Below, one piece after another: positions 24,124 through 32,841 of a stretch of DNA of 64,000 bases. The position numbers and the translations under genes are program-made. Location: contig NZ_CADCWQ010000001.1 of NCBI RefSeq assembly GCF_902806455.1, positions 806,001 to 870,000 of the forward strand, written 5' to 3'. The notes under the pieces are model-generated. The model did no database searches, had not been told where the DNA came from, and saw only the letters and a program-made list of their open reading frames with translations. Position 1 is the first letter of the stretch; every line of letters starts with the position of its first letter. This DNA is from Virgibacillus doumboii. GTDB lineage: Bacteria; Bacillota; Bacilli; Bacillales; Amphibacillaceae.

Positions 24124-25182
24124 TTATTTACTTTCCAGCACTTGTATTCCTTTGAAATTTTTAATTTCCTCTACGGCTTCGTCTGTATTGTCAGCATTTA
24201 CAGTAATTTTTTTGTCGTCCGGAAATTTACTGATGGTGTGTTCATACCGCGGGTCATAGTAATATTCAAGTAAAAGCTTCACAGCATTGGAATAATTACC
24301 GCTTTGCAAATCTGTTTGTATTTCTTTGGCAACAGGTGTGTGAATGCGTTTTTTAATAACCTGGAATGCCTCCATGAATTTTTCCGGGTGATTCCAGGGC
24401 TCGTAATCATCTAAAATATTTTTTACCCGTTCTTCTATTGGCAGATTGACAAACAGTTGTGTGCTATGTTCCTTTTTTTCGTAAAAGAATTCCGGCAGCA
24501 TTGCTTTGCCAATGCGTTTGCTTTCTCCCTCGATAAATACAAAAGGTGCATCCTGATACTGCAGCATTTTCTGGACAAGCTGTGATTCAAATTTTTTTTG
24601 ATTGCTTGGTTCAAGTCCGATGTGTCCAAAAATCGATCCACGGTGATTTGCCATCTTTTCCAGATCCATGACAGGATATCCGTCCCGGGAGAGTTGCTTT
24701 AATATCGCTGTTTTGCCTGATCCCGTATATCCGTTCAAAACGACTAAATCCGGTTTGAACCCTTTTTTATCCAGTTCGCTGACGACCCACTGGCGGTAAC
24801 TTCTGATGCCACCGGTTAACCGATTGACATCCACACCCATTAAATCTACAACGGTTGCTGCGGTTTTACTTCGCATGCCACCGCGCCAGCAGAAAACTGT
24901 TTTTGGAGTTTTAATTGCTTTCACTTCAGCAATGAAATCAGGAAGTTTTGCAGAAACAATCTCCAGGCCGCGTTCCCTTGCAGTTTCTTTTCCTGCCTGC
25001 TTGTAAAGGGTACCAACTTCAGCACGTTCTTCATCGGTAAAGACTGGAATATTAATACTCCCCGGAATTGTTGCCTCATGAAATTCTTTAGGCGAGCGGA
25101 CGTCAATCAATGTATGTTCTTCTTCTTTTTTTCGGGCAAATAATTCCTGTAATGTAATATCGCTAAACATAGCTTCATTCAC
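24124..25182 (-). CDS. mnmH: tRNA 2-selenouridine synthase MnmH (SelU)
   Basis: The 352-residue protein has an N-terminal rhodanese domain with active-site Cys98 (VFCWRGGMRS) and a C-terminal P-loop domain (GYTGSGKT, 151-158). It replaces sulfur by selenium in 2-thiouridine at the wobble position of certain tRNAs, by geranylation and then selenation, using selenophosphate. It lies 12 bp downstream of selD, which makes that selenophosphate, so the two form an operon for the selenouridine trait. No selenocysteine genes are visible in the window. Confidence 0.95.
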   Translation of the reverse strand: MNEAMFSDITLQELFARKKEEEHTLIDVRSPKEFHEATIPGSINIPVFTDEERAEVGTLYKQAGKETARERGLEIVSAKLPDFIAEVKAIKTPKTVFCWRGGMRSKTAATVVDLMGVDVNRLTGGIRSYRQWVVSELDKKGFKPDLVVLNGYTGSGKTAILKQLSRDGYPVMDLEKMANHRGSIFGHIGLEPSNQKKFESQLVQKMLQYQDAPFVFIEGESKRIGKAMLPEFFYEKKEHSTQLFVNLPIEERVKNILDDYEPWNHPEKFMEAFQVIKKRIHTPVAKEIQTDLQSGNYSNAVKLLLEYYYDPRYEHTISKFPDDKKITVNADNTDEAVEEIKNFKGIQVLESK

Positions 25183-25194
25183 TTCCTAAAAAAA

Positions 25195-26247
25195 TCAATC
25201 TAGAACGGTAATATGGCCGCTTTTTCCTTCAATAACTTCACCGATGATTTGTGCCTCAACACCTTTATCCTGCAATTCGTTGAGCAGCGAATTCGCGTCA
25301 TCGGATGCCACTGATATAAGCAGGCCGCCGGATGTTACCGCATCACACAAAATCCATTTGTCAATCTGGTCCATGGCTTCCGGATAGGTGACAACGTCTT
25401 TGATATGGTCGAAGTTATTTTTCGTTCCGCCTGGTACAGCCCCGGATTCCGCGAGTTCTTTTACCCGTGGCAAAACAGGTACTTGACCTGCATTAACATG
25501 AATTTCAACGTTGCTTCCTTCCGCCATTTCTGATGCATGGCCGAGCAGTCCAAACCCGGTTACATCCGTACTTGCATGGACATCATAATTGGCCATTGTT
25601 TCGGATGCTGTTTTATTTAATGTTGTCATCACTTTGGTAACCCGGTCAACTTCTTCTTCACTGAGCAAGTCTCTTTTAATCGAAGTGGAATAAATTCCAA
25701 CGCCTATTGGTTTCGTCAAAATAAGCTTGTCACCAGGTTGGGCTCCAGTGTTTGTTTTTACTTTATCCGGATGTACGGTTCCAGTAACGGCAAGTCCGAA
25801 TTTCGGCTCCTGATCGTCAATGGAGTGTCCGCCGACAAGGGAAACATCGGCCTCAGCCAGTTTATCACCGGAACCGCGCAGAATCTCGGCAAGGATTTTT
25901 TTGTCCAACGTCGATATTGGAAATGCAACGATGTTAAGAGCAGTAATTGGCTTTCCACCCATTGCATAAACATCACTGATTGCATTTGCTGCTGCAATTT
26001 GCCCAAAATCGTACGGGTCATCGACAATGGGGGTGAAAAAATCGGTTGTTTGCACGAGAGCTATTTCGTCATTTAGTTTGTATACTCCGGCATCATCACT
26101 TGTATCCAGCCCGACGAGTAAATCGGGATTTGGAGTAGTTTGCGGCAGTGACCGGAGAACCTGTGACAAATCTGCAGGACCGATTTTACAGCCGCACCCA
26201 CCTTTTGATGAAAGGGAAGTTAATTTAACAGTATTTGTATTTTCCAT
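25195..26247 (-). CDS. selD: Selenide, water dikinase SelD (Cys form)
   Basis: The 350-residue protein makes selenophosphate from selenide and ATP. The N-terminal GGCGCKI motif has Cys18 and Cys20; the catalytic position is Cys, not selenocysteine. The AIRS-fold motifs are present (GLDTSDDAGVYKLN; AANAISDVYAMGG; GGHSIDDQEPKFGLAV; TGFGLLGHASEMAEGS). It is upstream of mnmH with a 12-bp gap. The Cys form means the gene itself needs no UGA recoding. Confidence 0.96.
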   Translation of the reverse strand: MENTNTVKLTSLSSKGGCGCKIGPADLSQVLRSLPQTTPNPDLLVGLDTSDDAGVYKLNDEIALVQTTDFFTPIVDDPYDFGQIAAANAISDVYAMGGKPITALNIVAFPISTLDKKILAEILRGSGDKLAEADVSLVGGHSIDDQEPKFGLAVTGTVHPDKVKTNTGAQPGDKLILTKPIGVGIYSTSIKRDLLSEEEVDRVTKVMTTLNKTASETMANYDVHASTDVTGFGLLGHASEMAEGSNVEIHVNAGQVPVLPRVKELAESGAVPGGTKNNFDHIKDVVTYPEAMDQIDKWILCDAVTSGGLLISVASDDANSLLNELQDKGVEAQIIGEVIEGKSGHITVLD

Positions 26248-26323
26248 CTATATCATTATCCTTTCGATTGTTGGATATGAATTTATTTTAACATACCGCG
26301 TCGGAAGTACACTTGATAGGCAA

Positions 26324-26983
26324 TTACAAATCTTTATGCTGCCAAATATGTGTTGACAGTTTCATGGATAAAAAATAAAGGAAAAATGTTGCAATACCGG
26401 TAATGATAAACGGCAGACCGGGAATATATTTTTCTATTAAAAGAGCATATCCCGGGTCAAGCGCATTAAAGTTTACATAGTTTTCCATGCCCAGTACTGA
26501 TGTTAACGGCGTCAAAGAAAAGAAAACCATGAAGAAAAAGATGAGCATCATGGTTGAAGCTGCGATTAGAAACTGTTTGAACAGGTAAAAGAGCGGTATG
26601 AAAATGGCCCCCATAATTAATGCCAAACAAACGAGTGTCACTATATCCTTCCAGACATAAGCATAAAAATCACCTGAAGTGAAATACGTCAGCCCATAAC
26701 CGATTACGAGCTGAAACAAAACGACGAAATTGGTTATGATGAAAAAATATACATACCTGCTTTGAATGATTGTTTTTCTCGAAATGGGCAGACTGACTGC
26801 AAACCTGTTTATAGTTGCCCGATGGTCGTAATAATATATGTTAATAAGTAAGGATAGTACAATTATAAAAAATGTGAATGTAGGCGGTAACATCATTACA
26901 TAAGCTAAAATAAGAACAATCAGGACGGGTATATCAGTCGTTCCCTTTGTTACCAGGAAGTCACGTTTAAGTAGAGTTGCCAT
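26324..26983 (-). CDS. ABC-2 type transporter permease of a YtrAB-like system
   Basis: The 219-residue protein has about six hydrophobic helices and no soluble domain, as in ABC-2 exporters. It starts one base after the stop of the ATPase gene (TAG-C-ATG), with GGAGG inside the end of that gene, so the genes are translationally coupled. With the ATPase and GntR regulator it forms a three-gene exporter operon like B. subtilis ytrABC, which responds to cell-wall-active antibiotics. Substrate unknown. Confidence 0.85.
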   Translation of the reverse strand: MATLLKRDFLVTKGTTDIPVLIVLILAYVMMLPPTFTFFIIVLSLLINIYYYDHRATINRFAVSLPISRKTIIQSRYVYFFIITNFVVLFQLVIGYGLTYFTSGDFYAYVWKDIVTLVCLALIMGAIFIPLFYLFKQFLIAASTMMLIFFFMVFFSLTPLTSVLGMENYVNFNALDPGYALLIEKYIPGLPFIITGIATFFLYFLSMKLSTHIWQHKDL

Positions 26984-26984
26984 G

Positions 26985-27851
26985 CTAATCAGCCTCCTTT
27001 TCTTTGTCTGACCGTGTCAAGTAGTACATGATGTCTTCGAGTAATGCTATTTCAATTATCAGTTCATCCGCAAACGATTCGAAAATGGCCGGGTCTCCTT
27101 CGAATAATGCGCTGAACCCAATTTCTGTTTCGCGTATTCCAATGAATAAACGGCGAATATCGTCATCCAGATGATCTGTTTGTCCCTTGATGATGTGGTA
27201 TGTTTCCTTTAGATACTCCATGCTTTTTTGAAATAATACTTCTCCCTGATGAATGAAAATAATATAATCGGCTATCCGGTCCAAGTCATTTGTGATATGG
27301 GTTGACAGGAAAATTGTCTGATTTTCCCGAATCATTAATTCCTGTAAAATGTCTAGTAACTCACGGCGGAAAATCGGATCAAGTCCTGACGTTGGCTCAT
27401 CCATTACAATGAATTCCGGTTCGTGGGCCAGAGCGAACAGCAGGGAGCATTTCATTTTCATCCCTTTTGAAAACCTCTTTATTTTTTTGCAGAAAGGAAG
27501 ATTGAATTTTTCCAGATAGGTTTGGAACAGGTCTTCATTCCATGTTTCATAGAGTGGTGCAATAAAAGCTTTCATTTTTTTGACTGTAAAATCTTCATAC
27601 ATATACAGGTCATCATAGACAAAGCCGATTTTCTGTTTTACATGATGATCTTTGTGTGATGTACCAAACAGTTTGATATCACCTTCATCAATCTCCAGGA
27701 TATTCATCATCATTTGGATAGTCGTTGTTTTCCCGCTTCCGTTTGGTCCGATAAATCCTGTTATGTAGCCTTGTGGGATAGTAATGTTTAAGTTTTCAAT
27801 CGTAAAATCCTTACGCTTTTTCGTAACTTGGTTAAATTCAACGGTGTTCAT
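26985..27851 (-). CDS. ABC transporter ATP-binding protein (YtrB-like)
   Basis: The 288-residue ATPase has Walker A GPNGSGKTTT, signature motif FSKGMKMKCSLLFAL, Walker B EFIVMDEPTSGLDP and the H-loop STHI. The ATG at 27851 is preferred to an upstream in-frame ATG at 27866 because it fits GAGGAGG and lies one base after the regulator stop. It would drive export with the 219-residue permease. The divergent C-terminal tail (about 215-288) is typical of YtrB/EcsA-like exporters. Confidence 0.92.
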   Translation of the reverse strand: MNTVEFNQVTKKRKDFTIENLNITIPQGYITGFIGPNGSGKTTTIQMMMNILEIDEGDIKLFGTSHKDHHVKQKIGFVYDDLYMYEDFTVKKMKAFIAPLYETWNEDLFQTYLEKFNLPFCKKIKRFSKGMKMKCSLLFALAHEPEFIVMDEPTSGLDPIFRRELLDILQELMIRENQTIFLSTHITNDLDRIADYIIFIHQGEVLFQKSMEYLKETYHIIKGQTDHLDDDIRRLFIGIRETEIGFSALFEGDPAIFESFADELIIEIALLEDIMYYLTRSDKEKEAD

Positions 27852-27852
27852 G

Positions 27853-28230
27853 CTATGCCTCCTCATCGTAATAAATCTCCAGGCGTTCGATTAATTCCTG
27901 CTTCGTGAGTCCCAGCCGTTTTCCCTCCAGAATGATGCGTTCTAGTTCGTTCTCAAGTTCGCGCACTTGCCATTCTTTGAGAACACGGGGCTGCTGACCG
28001 GCAACAAATGTTCCTTTGCCGACAGTTGAGACAAGATAACCTTCATTTTCCAGATCTTCATATGCACGCTTCGTTGTAATAACACTGACTTTAAGTTCCT
28101 TTGCAAGCAGTCTTATGGAAGGTAGTGCGTCACCTTCTTTTAATTCACCTGAAAAAATATGGTGCTTGATTTGTTCTTTAATTTGCTGGAATAAAGGTTC
28201 TTTGCTGCTGCTTGAAATAAGAATGTTCAT
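27853..28230 (-). CDS. GntR-family regulator, YtrA subfamily
   Basis: The 125-residue protein has the GntR winged helix (PLFQQIKEQIKHHIFSGEL; LPSIRLLAKELKVSVITTKRAYEDLENEGYL split here by the recognition helix) and only a short C-terminal dimerisation tail, which defines the YtrA type. Such proteins repress their own ABC exporter operon. The ATG at 28230 follows GAGGGA; another in-frame ATG lies at 28242. A perfect inverted repeat at 28247-28271 directly upstream is the likely operator. Confidence 0.9.
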   Translation of the reverse strand: MNILISSSSKEPLFQQIKEQIKHHIFSGELKEGDALPSIRLLAKELKVSVITTKRAYEDLENEGYLVSTVGKGTFVAGQQPRVLKEWQVRELENELERIILEGKRLGLTKQELIERLEIYYDEEA

Positions 28231-28246
28231 GGAATCCCTCATTTTT

Positions 28247-28271
28247 ATTGTATATATACATTATATACAAT
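28247..28271 (-). promoter_or_regulatory. Probable operator of the YtrA-type repressor
   Basis: ATTGTATATA and TATATACAAT form perfect 10-bp arms around a 5-base centre, 16 bp before the regulator start. A further TATATACACA half follows. Its place suggests autoregulation. Confidence 0.65.
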
Positions 28272-28363
28272 ATATACACACTTTTTTTGGAAGTCAATAG
28301 GAATTCGGGGAAAAAAGTGGATTGGAAGTTTGGCGGATGTTTGCAATATATGGGAAGGGAGAG

Positions 28364-28463
28364 GGTATCAGCCCGAGAAGTGGAACATCGGCAGAAGAGC
28401 GGGAACATCGGCAGAAAAGCCAGAACATCAGCAGAAGAGCAGAAACATGAGCAGAACAATCCA
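28364..28463. repeat. Period-20 repeat array, third locus
   Basis: Five 20-base units start at 28364, 28384, 28404, 28424 and 28444. The first (GGTATCAGCCCGAGAAGTGG) closely matches the TTCCCGAGAAG type at 20654 and 20694, while the others carry AACATCGGCAGAAGAGC-like sequence. The array lies in the divergent gap between the GntR regulator and the AEC transporter. Confidence 0.85.
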
Positions 28464-28528
28464 TTCCGGTTAATCTGACAAACACTCATATGATAGACTT
28501 GTAGAAGATTAAGATTGGAGCGTTAGCT

Positions 28529-29425
28529 ATGCAATTGTTTTTTCAGGTTGTGTTACCGATAATGGCGGTATTTGGTGCGGGGTATATTTTGCAGCGGATC
28601 CGTATTCTTGATGTGAAATCACTGGCAACAGTGTCAATCTATATTTTCCTGCCGGCATTGGTATTCACAACACTTTACGAATCAAGTTTTAATCAAGGCT
28701 TTACATATATTATTGTGTTTGCTTTTTTCCTGTTGTTTATGATCATTATTCTCAATAAGTTGTTTGCACGGATTTTTCATTGGAAGGAATCGGTGGAAAG
28801 CGGCTCGATATTATCAACGGCTTTTATGAACAGTGGAAATTATGGAGTCCCGGTCATGCTGTTCAGTATAGGGGAGGCGGCAATGCCGTATGCAATTTTT
28901 CTAATGGTGCTGCAGACATTGATTATGAATGTCTTTGGTGTGTATTATGCATCAAGGAGTACAAGCGGATTTAAAGAGGCGCTCCTGATGATTTTTAAAA
29001 TGCCGGCAACATATGCAACTGTTCTGGCGTTTGTTTTTCAAGCGATTCCATGGGAGATTCCCGATTCCATTTACTCAACACTGACAATGGTGGGGGATGC
29101 AGCGATTCCTTTAATGATGGTTATGCTCGGAATGCAGCTTGCCTCGATTACGTCGCTCAAATTTAATTGGCAGGTAATCTCATCTGCAGTTGGAATCAGG
29201 ATGGTGCTTTCGCCATTGCTGGCATTTTTATTTATTTGGATTGTTCCGGTCGATCCTGTTATCGGTTCGGTGCTGGTAATTGTTGCTGCCATGCCGAGTG
29301 CAGCGACAACGACCATGTTTGCGATCGAATTTGATTCCGAACCTGAGCTTGTTTCCAGTATTACACTAGTAACAACGCTCGTTAGTATTATAACAGTAAC
29401 GGTTCTGCTGAATATCATTGCCTGA
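28529..29425 (+). CDS. AEC (auxin efflux carrier) family transporter
   Basis: The 298-residue protein has about ten membrane helices in two inverted halves. Family features include FLPALVFTTLYESS near the N-terminus, AFMNSGNYGVPVMLFSIGE, and PLMMVMLGMQLA near helix 7. Bacterial AEC proteins export or import small organic acids such as malate. There is a GGAGCG site. It lies 110 bp upstream of an NhaC gene, and the two may be cotranscribed. Confidence 0.9.
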   Translation: MQLFFQVVLPIMAVFGAGYILQRIRILDVKSLATVSIYIFLPALVFTTLYESSFNQGFTYIIVFAFFLLFMIIILNKLFARIFHWKESVESGSILSTAFMNSGNYGVPVMLFSIGEAAMPYAIFLMVLQTLIMNVFGVYYASRSTSGFKEALLMIFKMPATYATVLAFVFQAIPWEIPDSIYSTLTMVGDAAIPLMMVMLGMQLASITSLKFNWQVISSAVGIRMVLSPLLAFLFIWIVPVDPVIGSVLVIVAAMPSAATTTMFAIEFDSEPELVSSITLVTTLVSIITVTVLLNIIA

Positions 29426-29535
29426 TGTCAGGTTATTGAGGGAAGGGGGAACAAAAAAGGTCTTTTGTTTCACTCATACCTATGATATATTCCAGTCTAA
29501 CCGTTGCTATTTTTTTATTAAAAGGAGATTTCTGT

Positions 29536-30927
29536 ATGTATCGAATCAAAGCGGTTTTGCGGCCGTCATTAGGTGAAGCGATCAGTCTTACCTTTGCAGT
29601 ATTACTGATTATCTTCCTGGGAATTATTCTATTTGGAGCGGCGCCACATATTCCGCTTGTTATCGCACTCTTGCTTTTAATGGTATATGGATTGTCAAAG
29701 CGGGTTCCGTACCGGACATTGGAAGAAGGGGTAACAGAGGGAGCTGAATCCGGTATGGGGGCTGTGTTTCTCTTTTTCTTTATTGGAATATTGATTGCTT
29801 CCTGGATGCTGGGAGGGACGATACCTTCACTTATTTATGCCGGATTTGAACTTGTTACACCGAACTTTTTCTTTGCCATTATATTTATTGTGACAGGTAT
29901 TGTTGGTATTTGTGTGGGAAGTTCTTTGACAACAGTTGCAACAGTAGGTGTAGCATTTATCGGGATTGCTTCTGCTGTAGATGTATCTCTTGCGATTGCG
30001 GCCGGTGCCATTGTGTCAGGTGCATTTTTTGGTGATAAAATGTCTCCTCTTTCTGATACAACGAATATGGCATCCTCAACATTGAAGGTTGATTTGTTTG
30101 AGCATATTCGCAACATGTCATGGACAACAATTCCAGTATTTCTGATAACACTAATAATTTTTGCGGTTATTTCACCTGAAATTACGTCCGCAGACTTCGG
30201 CCAAATGGAATCATTTCAGCAGGAGTTGGTCGATACCGGGCTTGTGAAATGGTACAACGGGGTAATTCCGCTGCTGGTACTGCTGGTTCTTTCCATTATG
30301 AGGGTGCCTGCATTATTAACGCTGGCTGCAGGGTCGATAAGTGCCATTGCCATATCATATATTAACGGTATTACACCGCTAAGTGATTTACTTGGATTAT
30401 TGTTTGGCGGATATGTTTCTGAAACGGGTGTTGAAGCGATTGATTCATTGCTGACACGCGGTGGCCTGAACAGCATGATGTTTACAATCGGTCTGGTCCT
30501 GCTCGCGCTCAGTATGGGTGGATTGTTGTTCAAACTCGGCATTGTTCCACGGTTACTGGAAGCAATCGAGCATTTATTAAAAAAAGTCGGCCCGGTTATT
30601 GCAGCATCAGCTTTTACAGCGATTGGAATCAACGTGCTTATTGGTGAGCAGTACTTATCGATTCTGTTAACAGGTGAGGCTTACAGTGCACAGTATAAAA
30701 AAGTCGGTCTGGCAAATAAGAATCTGTCACGTGTAGCGGAAGATGCCGGAACCGTTATTAACCCGCTCGTGCCATGGAGTGTGTGTGGTGTGTTCATTGC
30801 GGAAGTACTTGGTGTATCGACATGGGCATATTTGCCGTTTGCATTCTTCTGCCTGCTTTCACCGATTTTGACGATAATGTTTGGATTTACAGGAAAAACA
30901 TTGACCTATATTGAAAATAATCAATGA
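29536..30927 (+). CDS. NhaC-family Na+/H+ antiporter (second of three)
   Basis: The 463-residue membrane protein has NhaC signatures GAFFGDKMSPLSDTTNMAS and VIAASAFTAIGINVLIGEQYLS. The ATG at 29536 (MYRIKAVLRPS) is chosen because AAAGGAGAT precedes it; an upstream in-frame ATG at 29482 has no site. This copy is divergent from the other two NhaC proteins of the window. Some NhaC relatives exchange malate and lactate with sodium (MleN), so an organic acid role is possible next to the AEC carrier. Confidence 0.88.
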   Translation: MYRIKAVLRPSLGEAISLTFAVLLIIFLGIILFGAAPHIPLVIALLLLMVYGLSKRVPYRTLEEGVTEGAESGMGAVFLFFFIGILIASWMLGGTIPSLIYAGFELVTPNFFFAIIFIVTGIVGICVGSSLTTVATVGVAFIGIASAVDVSLAIAAGAIVSGAFFGDKMSPLSDTTNMASSTLKVDLFEHIRNMSWTTIPVFLITLIIFAVISPEITSADFGQMESFQQELVDTGLVKWYNGVIPLLVLLVLSIMRVPALLTLAAGSISAIAISYINGITPLSDLLGLLFGGYVSETGVEAIDSLLTRGGLNSMMFTIGLVLLALSMGGLLFKLGIVPRLLEAIEHLLKKVGPVIAASAFTAIGINVLIGEQYLSILLTGEAYSAQYKKVGLANKNLSRVAEDAGTVINPLVPWSVCGVFIAEVLGVSTWAYLPFAFFCLLSPILTIMFGFTGKTLTYIENNQ

Positions 30928-30996
30928 ACAGAAGAGCGATGCATGGGACCCGTATACCATTATTCCCGGAACACGGAGACTAATGTTTCCAGGTTT

Positions 30997-31040
30997 ACCT
31001 TTTTGGGTAATTTACTGGTAAGCAGTGATGCCGAAAGGGT
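30997..31040 (+). promoter_or_regulatory. Hairpin that covers the ribosome binding site of a 22-codon ORF
   Basis: ACCTTTTTGG (30997-31006) pairs over ten positions with CCGAAAGGGT (31031-31040), and TTACTG (31012-31017) pairs with CAGTGA (31023-31028) inside. The AAAGGGTGG that would serve ATG 31048 lies in the outer strand, so the fold would hide it. Confidence 0.5.
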
Positions 31041-31047
31041 GGAAGAA

Positions 31048-31116
31048 ATGATTCGAACAATATTAATGATAATTGGCGCGATTGTAGTGATCGGCTGGAT
31101 ACTTTCACTTTTATAA
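31048..31116 (+). CDS. Possible 22-residue hydrophobic membrane peptide
   Basis: ATG 31048 follows AAAGGGTGG by 4 bases and encodes MIRTILMIIGAIVVIGWI plus SLL, a single membrane helix with one N-terminal arginine. A strong terminator follows after 8 bases. The leader hairpin over the start site supports it being a real regulated gene, perhaps a membrane mini-protein or a toxin-like peptide, but the length is too small for any family call. Confidence 0.4.
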   Translation: MIRTILMIIGAIVVIGWILSLL

Positions 31117-31123
31117 TTCGAAA

Positions 31124-31173
31124 AAATAACTGCTGGATGAGGGCCTAGAAACCTGTCCAGCGGTTATTTTTTT
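31124..31173 (+). terminator. Strong terminator after the small hydrophobic ORF
   Basis: AATAACTGCTGGA and TCCAGCGGTTATT form a 13-bp stem with one G-U pair, followed by T7. Confidence 0.9.
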
Positions 31174-31230
31174 GATAAAGGAGACGTATGATTGTAAAAT
31201 AAATAGAAACATAAAAGGACGTGAAGAAGA

Positions 31231-32022
31231 ATGGATCTGCAGTTAAAAGGAAAGTCAGTGATTGTAACAGCTGCCAGTAAAGGTCTGGGCAGGGCAGTTG
31301 CTGCTGAATTCGCCCGGGAAGGTGCACATGTTTTAATCAGCAGTCGCGATGAAGCAGCATTGAATGCCACTGTGGAGGATATCAAGAAGGAAACAGGGAA
31401 TGAGCATGTTGGTTATACCGTTTGTGATATGAAACGTGCTGAAGATATTAAAGTGATGGTTGACCATGCTGCATCTGCAAATGGTTCTGTGGATGTGCTT
31501 GTAAATAATGCAGGCGGTCCGTCAGCCGGAAAATTCATGGACATGTCAGATGACGATTGGTACCAGGCATTTGAATTAAATCTGCTTAGCTTTATCAGAA
31601 CATCACGTGAAGTCATTCCACACATGAAGAAGCAAGGCGGGGGACGTATTGTAAATCTTGCTTCTTCATCCATTAAGCAAAGTCTTGATAATCTTGTTTT
31701 ATCCAATACGATGCGGCCGGGGATTGTCGGGCTTGCCAAAAGTATTGCCAGGGAGCATGGTCAGGATAATATTTTAGTGAACACGGTTGGCCCGGGAACG
31801 ATAGAGACGGATCGTATCGTTGATTTAAATCAGAAAAGGGCGGATGCACAGGGAGTCCCGGTCGAGAAGGTTGCTGAAGAAGCCGTAAAGCAAATACCGA
31901 TGAACCGGTTGGGCGAACCAGCCGAATTTGCAAAAGCGATTGTTTTTCTGGCGTCCGGTGCCAATACCTATATCACCGGCCAGTCGCTGATTGTTGATGG
32001 TGGACAGGTGAAGGCGCTATAA
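31231..32022 (+). CDS. SDR family oxidoreductase with atypical active site
   Basis: The 263-residue protein has the SDR cofactor motif TAASKGLGRA (13-22), NNAGG and the C-terminal ITGQSLIVDGG. Where classical SDRs have Ser-(x12)-Tyr-x3-Lys, this one reads NLASSSIKQSLDNLVLSNTM then RPGIVGLAK, so neither Tyr nor Lys is present at the usual places. It probably binds NAD(P) but may use other residues or not be a standard reductase. The stop lies only 3 bp from the convergent ytaF-like gene. Confidence 0.85.
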   Translation: MDLQLKGKSVIVTAASKGLGRAVAAEFAREGAHVLISSRDEAALNATVEDIKKETGNEHVGYTVCDMKRAEDIKVMVDHAASANGSVDVLVNNAGGPSAGKFMDMSDDDWYQAFELNLLSFIRTSREVIPHMKKQGGGRIVNLASSSIKQSLDNLVLSNTMRPGIVGLAKSIAREHGQDNILVNTVGPGTIETDRIVDLNQKRADAQGVPVEKVAEEAVKQIPMNRLGEPAEFAKAIVFLASGANTYITGQSLIVDGGQVKAL

Positions 32023-32025
32023 TCC

Positions 32026-32646
32026 CTACATCATATTTACAACGCCGAGGATAATCAGTAAAAATGGAGGCAGCAGTGACAGCCGTTGCATCCATTTTTT
32101 TGTGGCTAAAAAAATTCCAAGCTGAATGCCGCAGATAACGAAAAGTCCACTCATTAACGCAATCGAAAGTGCAGTTACTAAGGGGGAATACCCCAGCATA
32201 GCTGCCCCAAGGCCGGCACCGAATGCATCAATCGCAAGCGCAAATCCCAGCATTAGTGCTTCTTTTGCTGAAATAGACCCTGAATGATCCAAATCGGCCT
32301 GATGGGGCTCTTTGATAACTGTCTTAAAATTATCCCATGTTTCATCATCAGTGGTTTCTTTGAATGGTGTTTCCTTTCCTGAACGCAAAACATTGTATAA
32401 GCAAAATAAACCGATGAACAGCAGAATAACACCGCCAAACATTTCAGCCCAATCAGGTGTGATGAATGCCCGGAGCACATTGCCGATAGTCATGGAAAGA
32501 TAAACAATCAGGCCGGAACATAGCATAATGATACTTAGTGCCGGAAACGGAACGCGAATGCGTTGCAGCCCATATGTGATTCCAACTCCGAATCCATCGA
32601 TGCTAACTCCAATAATTAAAAGAATTAATCCGGTATAGAACAGCAT
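32026..32646 (-). CDS. ytaF: YtaF-like sporulation membrane protein (MntP-like fold)
   Basis: The protein (206 residues from ATG 32646; an in-frame ATG at 32679 would add 11) has six membrane helices in two repeats, each with an aspartate/glycine motif: VSIDGFGVGITYGL near the start and LGFALAIDAFGAGLGAAML in the second half. This is the YtaF/MntP pattern; MntP exports manganese. YtaF is linked to sporulation in Bacillus. A DLDHSGSISAKEALML segment between the halves resembles an EF-hand-type loop. The start is ambiguous because GAAAGG fits either of two ATGs. Confidence 0.88.
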   Translation of the reverse strand: MLFYTGLILLIIGVSIDGFGVGITYGLQRIRVPFPALSIIMLCSGLIVYLSMTIGNVLRAFITPDWAEMFGGVILLFIGLFCLYNVLRSGKETPFKETTDDETWDNFKTVIKEPHQADLDHSGSISAKEALMLGFALAIDAFGAGLGAAMLGYSPLVTALSIALMSGLFVICGIQLGIFLATKKWMQRLSLLPPFLLIILGVVNMM

Positions 32647-32841
32647 CCATATCATTTTCCTTTCTTTATTTTCTATCATAGTTTATGGAGATAAACAGGA
32701 GGTGTGACCGTTTGTGGCGTGCAGTTCAGATGCTGTAATAAGTAGAAAAGAGGCTGATTTCATTGTCAGTGCTACTGAACAATACATTAAAATTATGGTA
32801 AAGTAGCAGAAGAGAGTGATCCAAAAGAGAGGATTTTTTTA

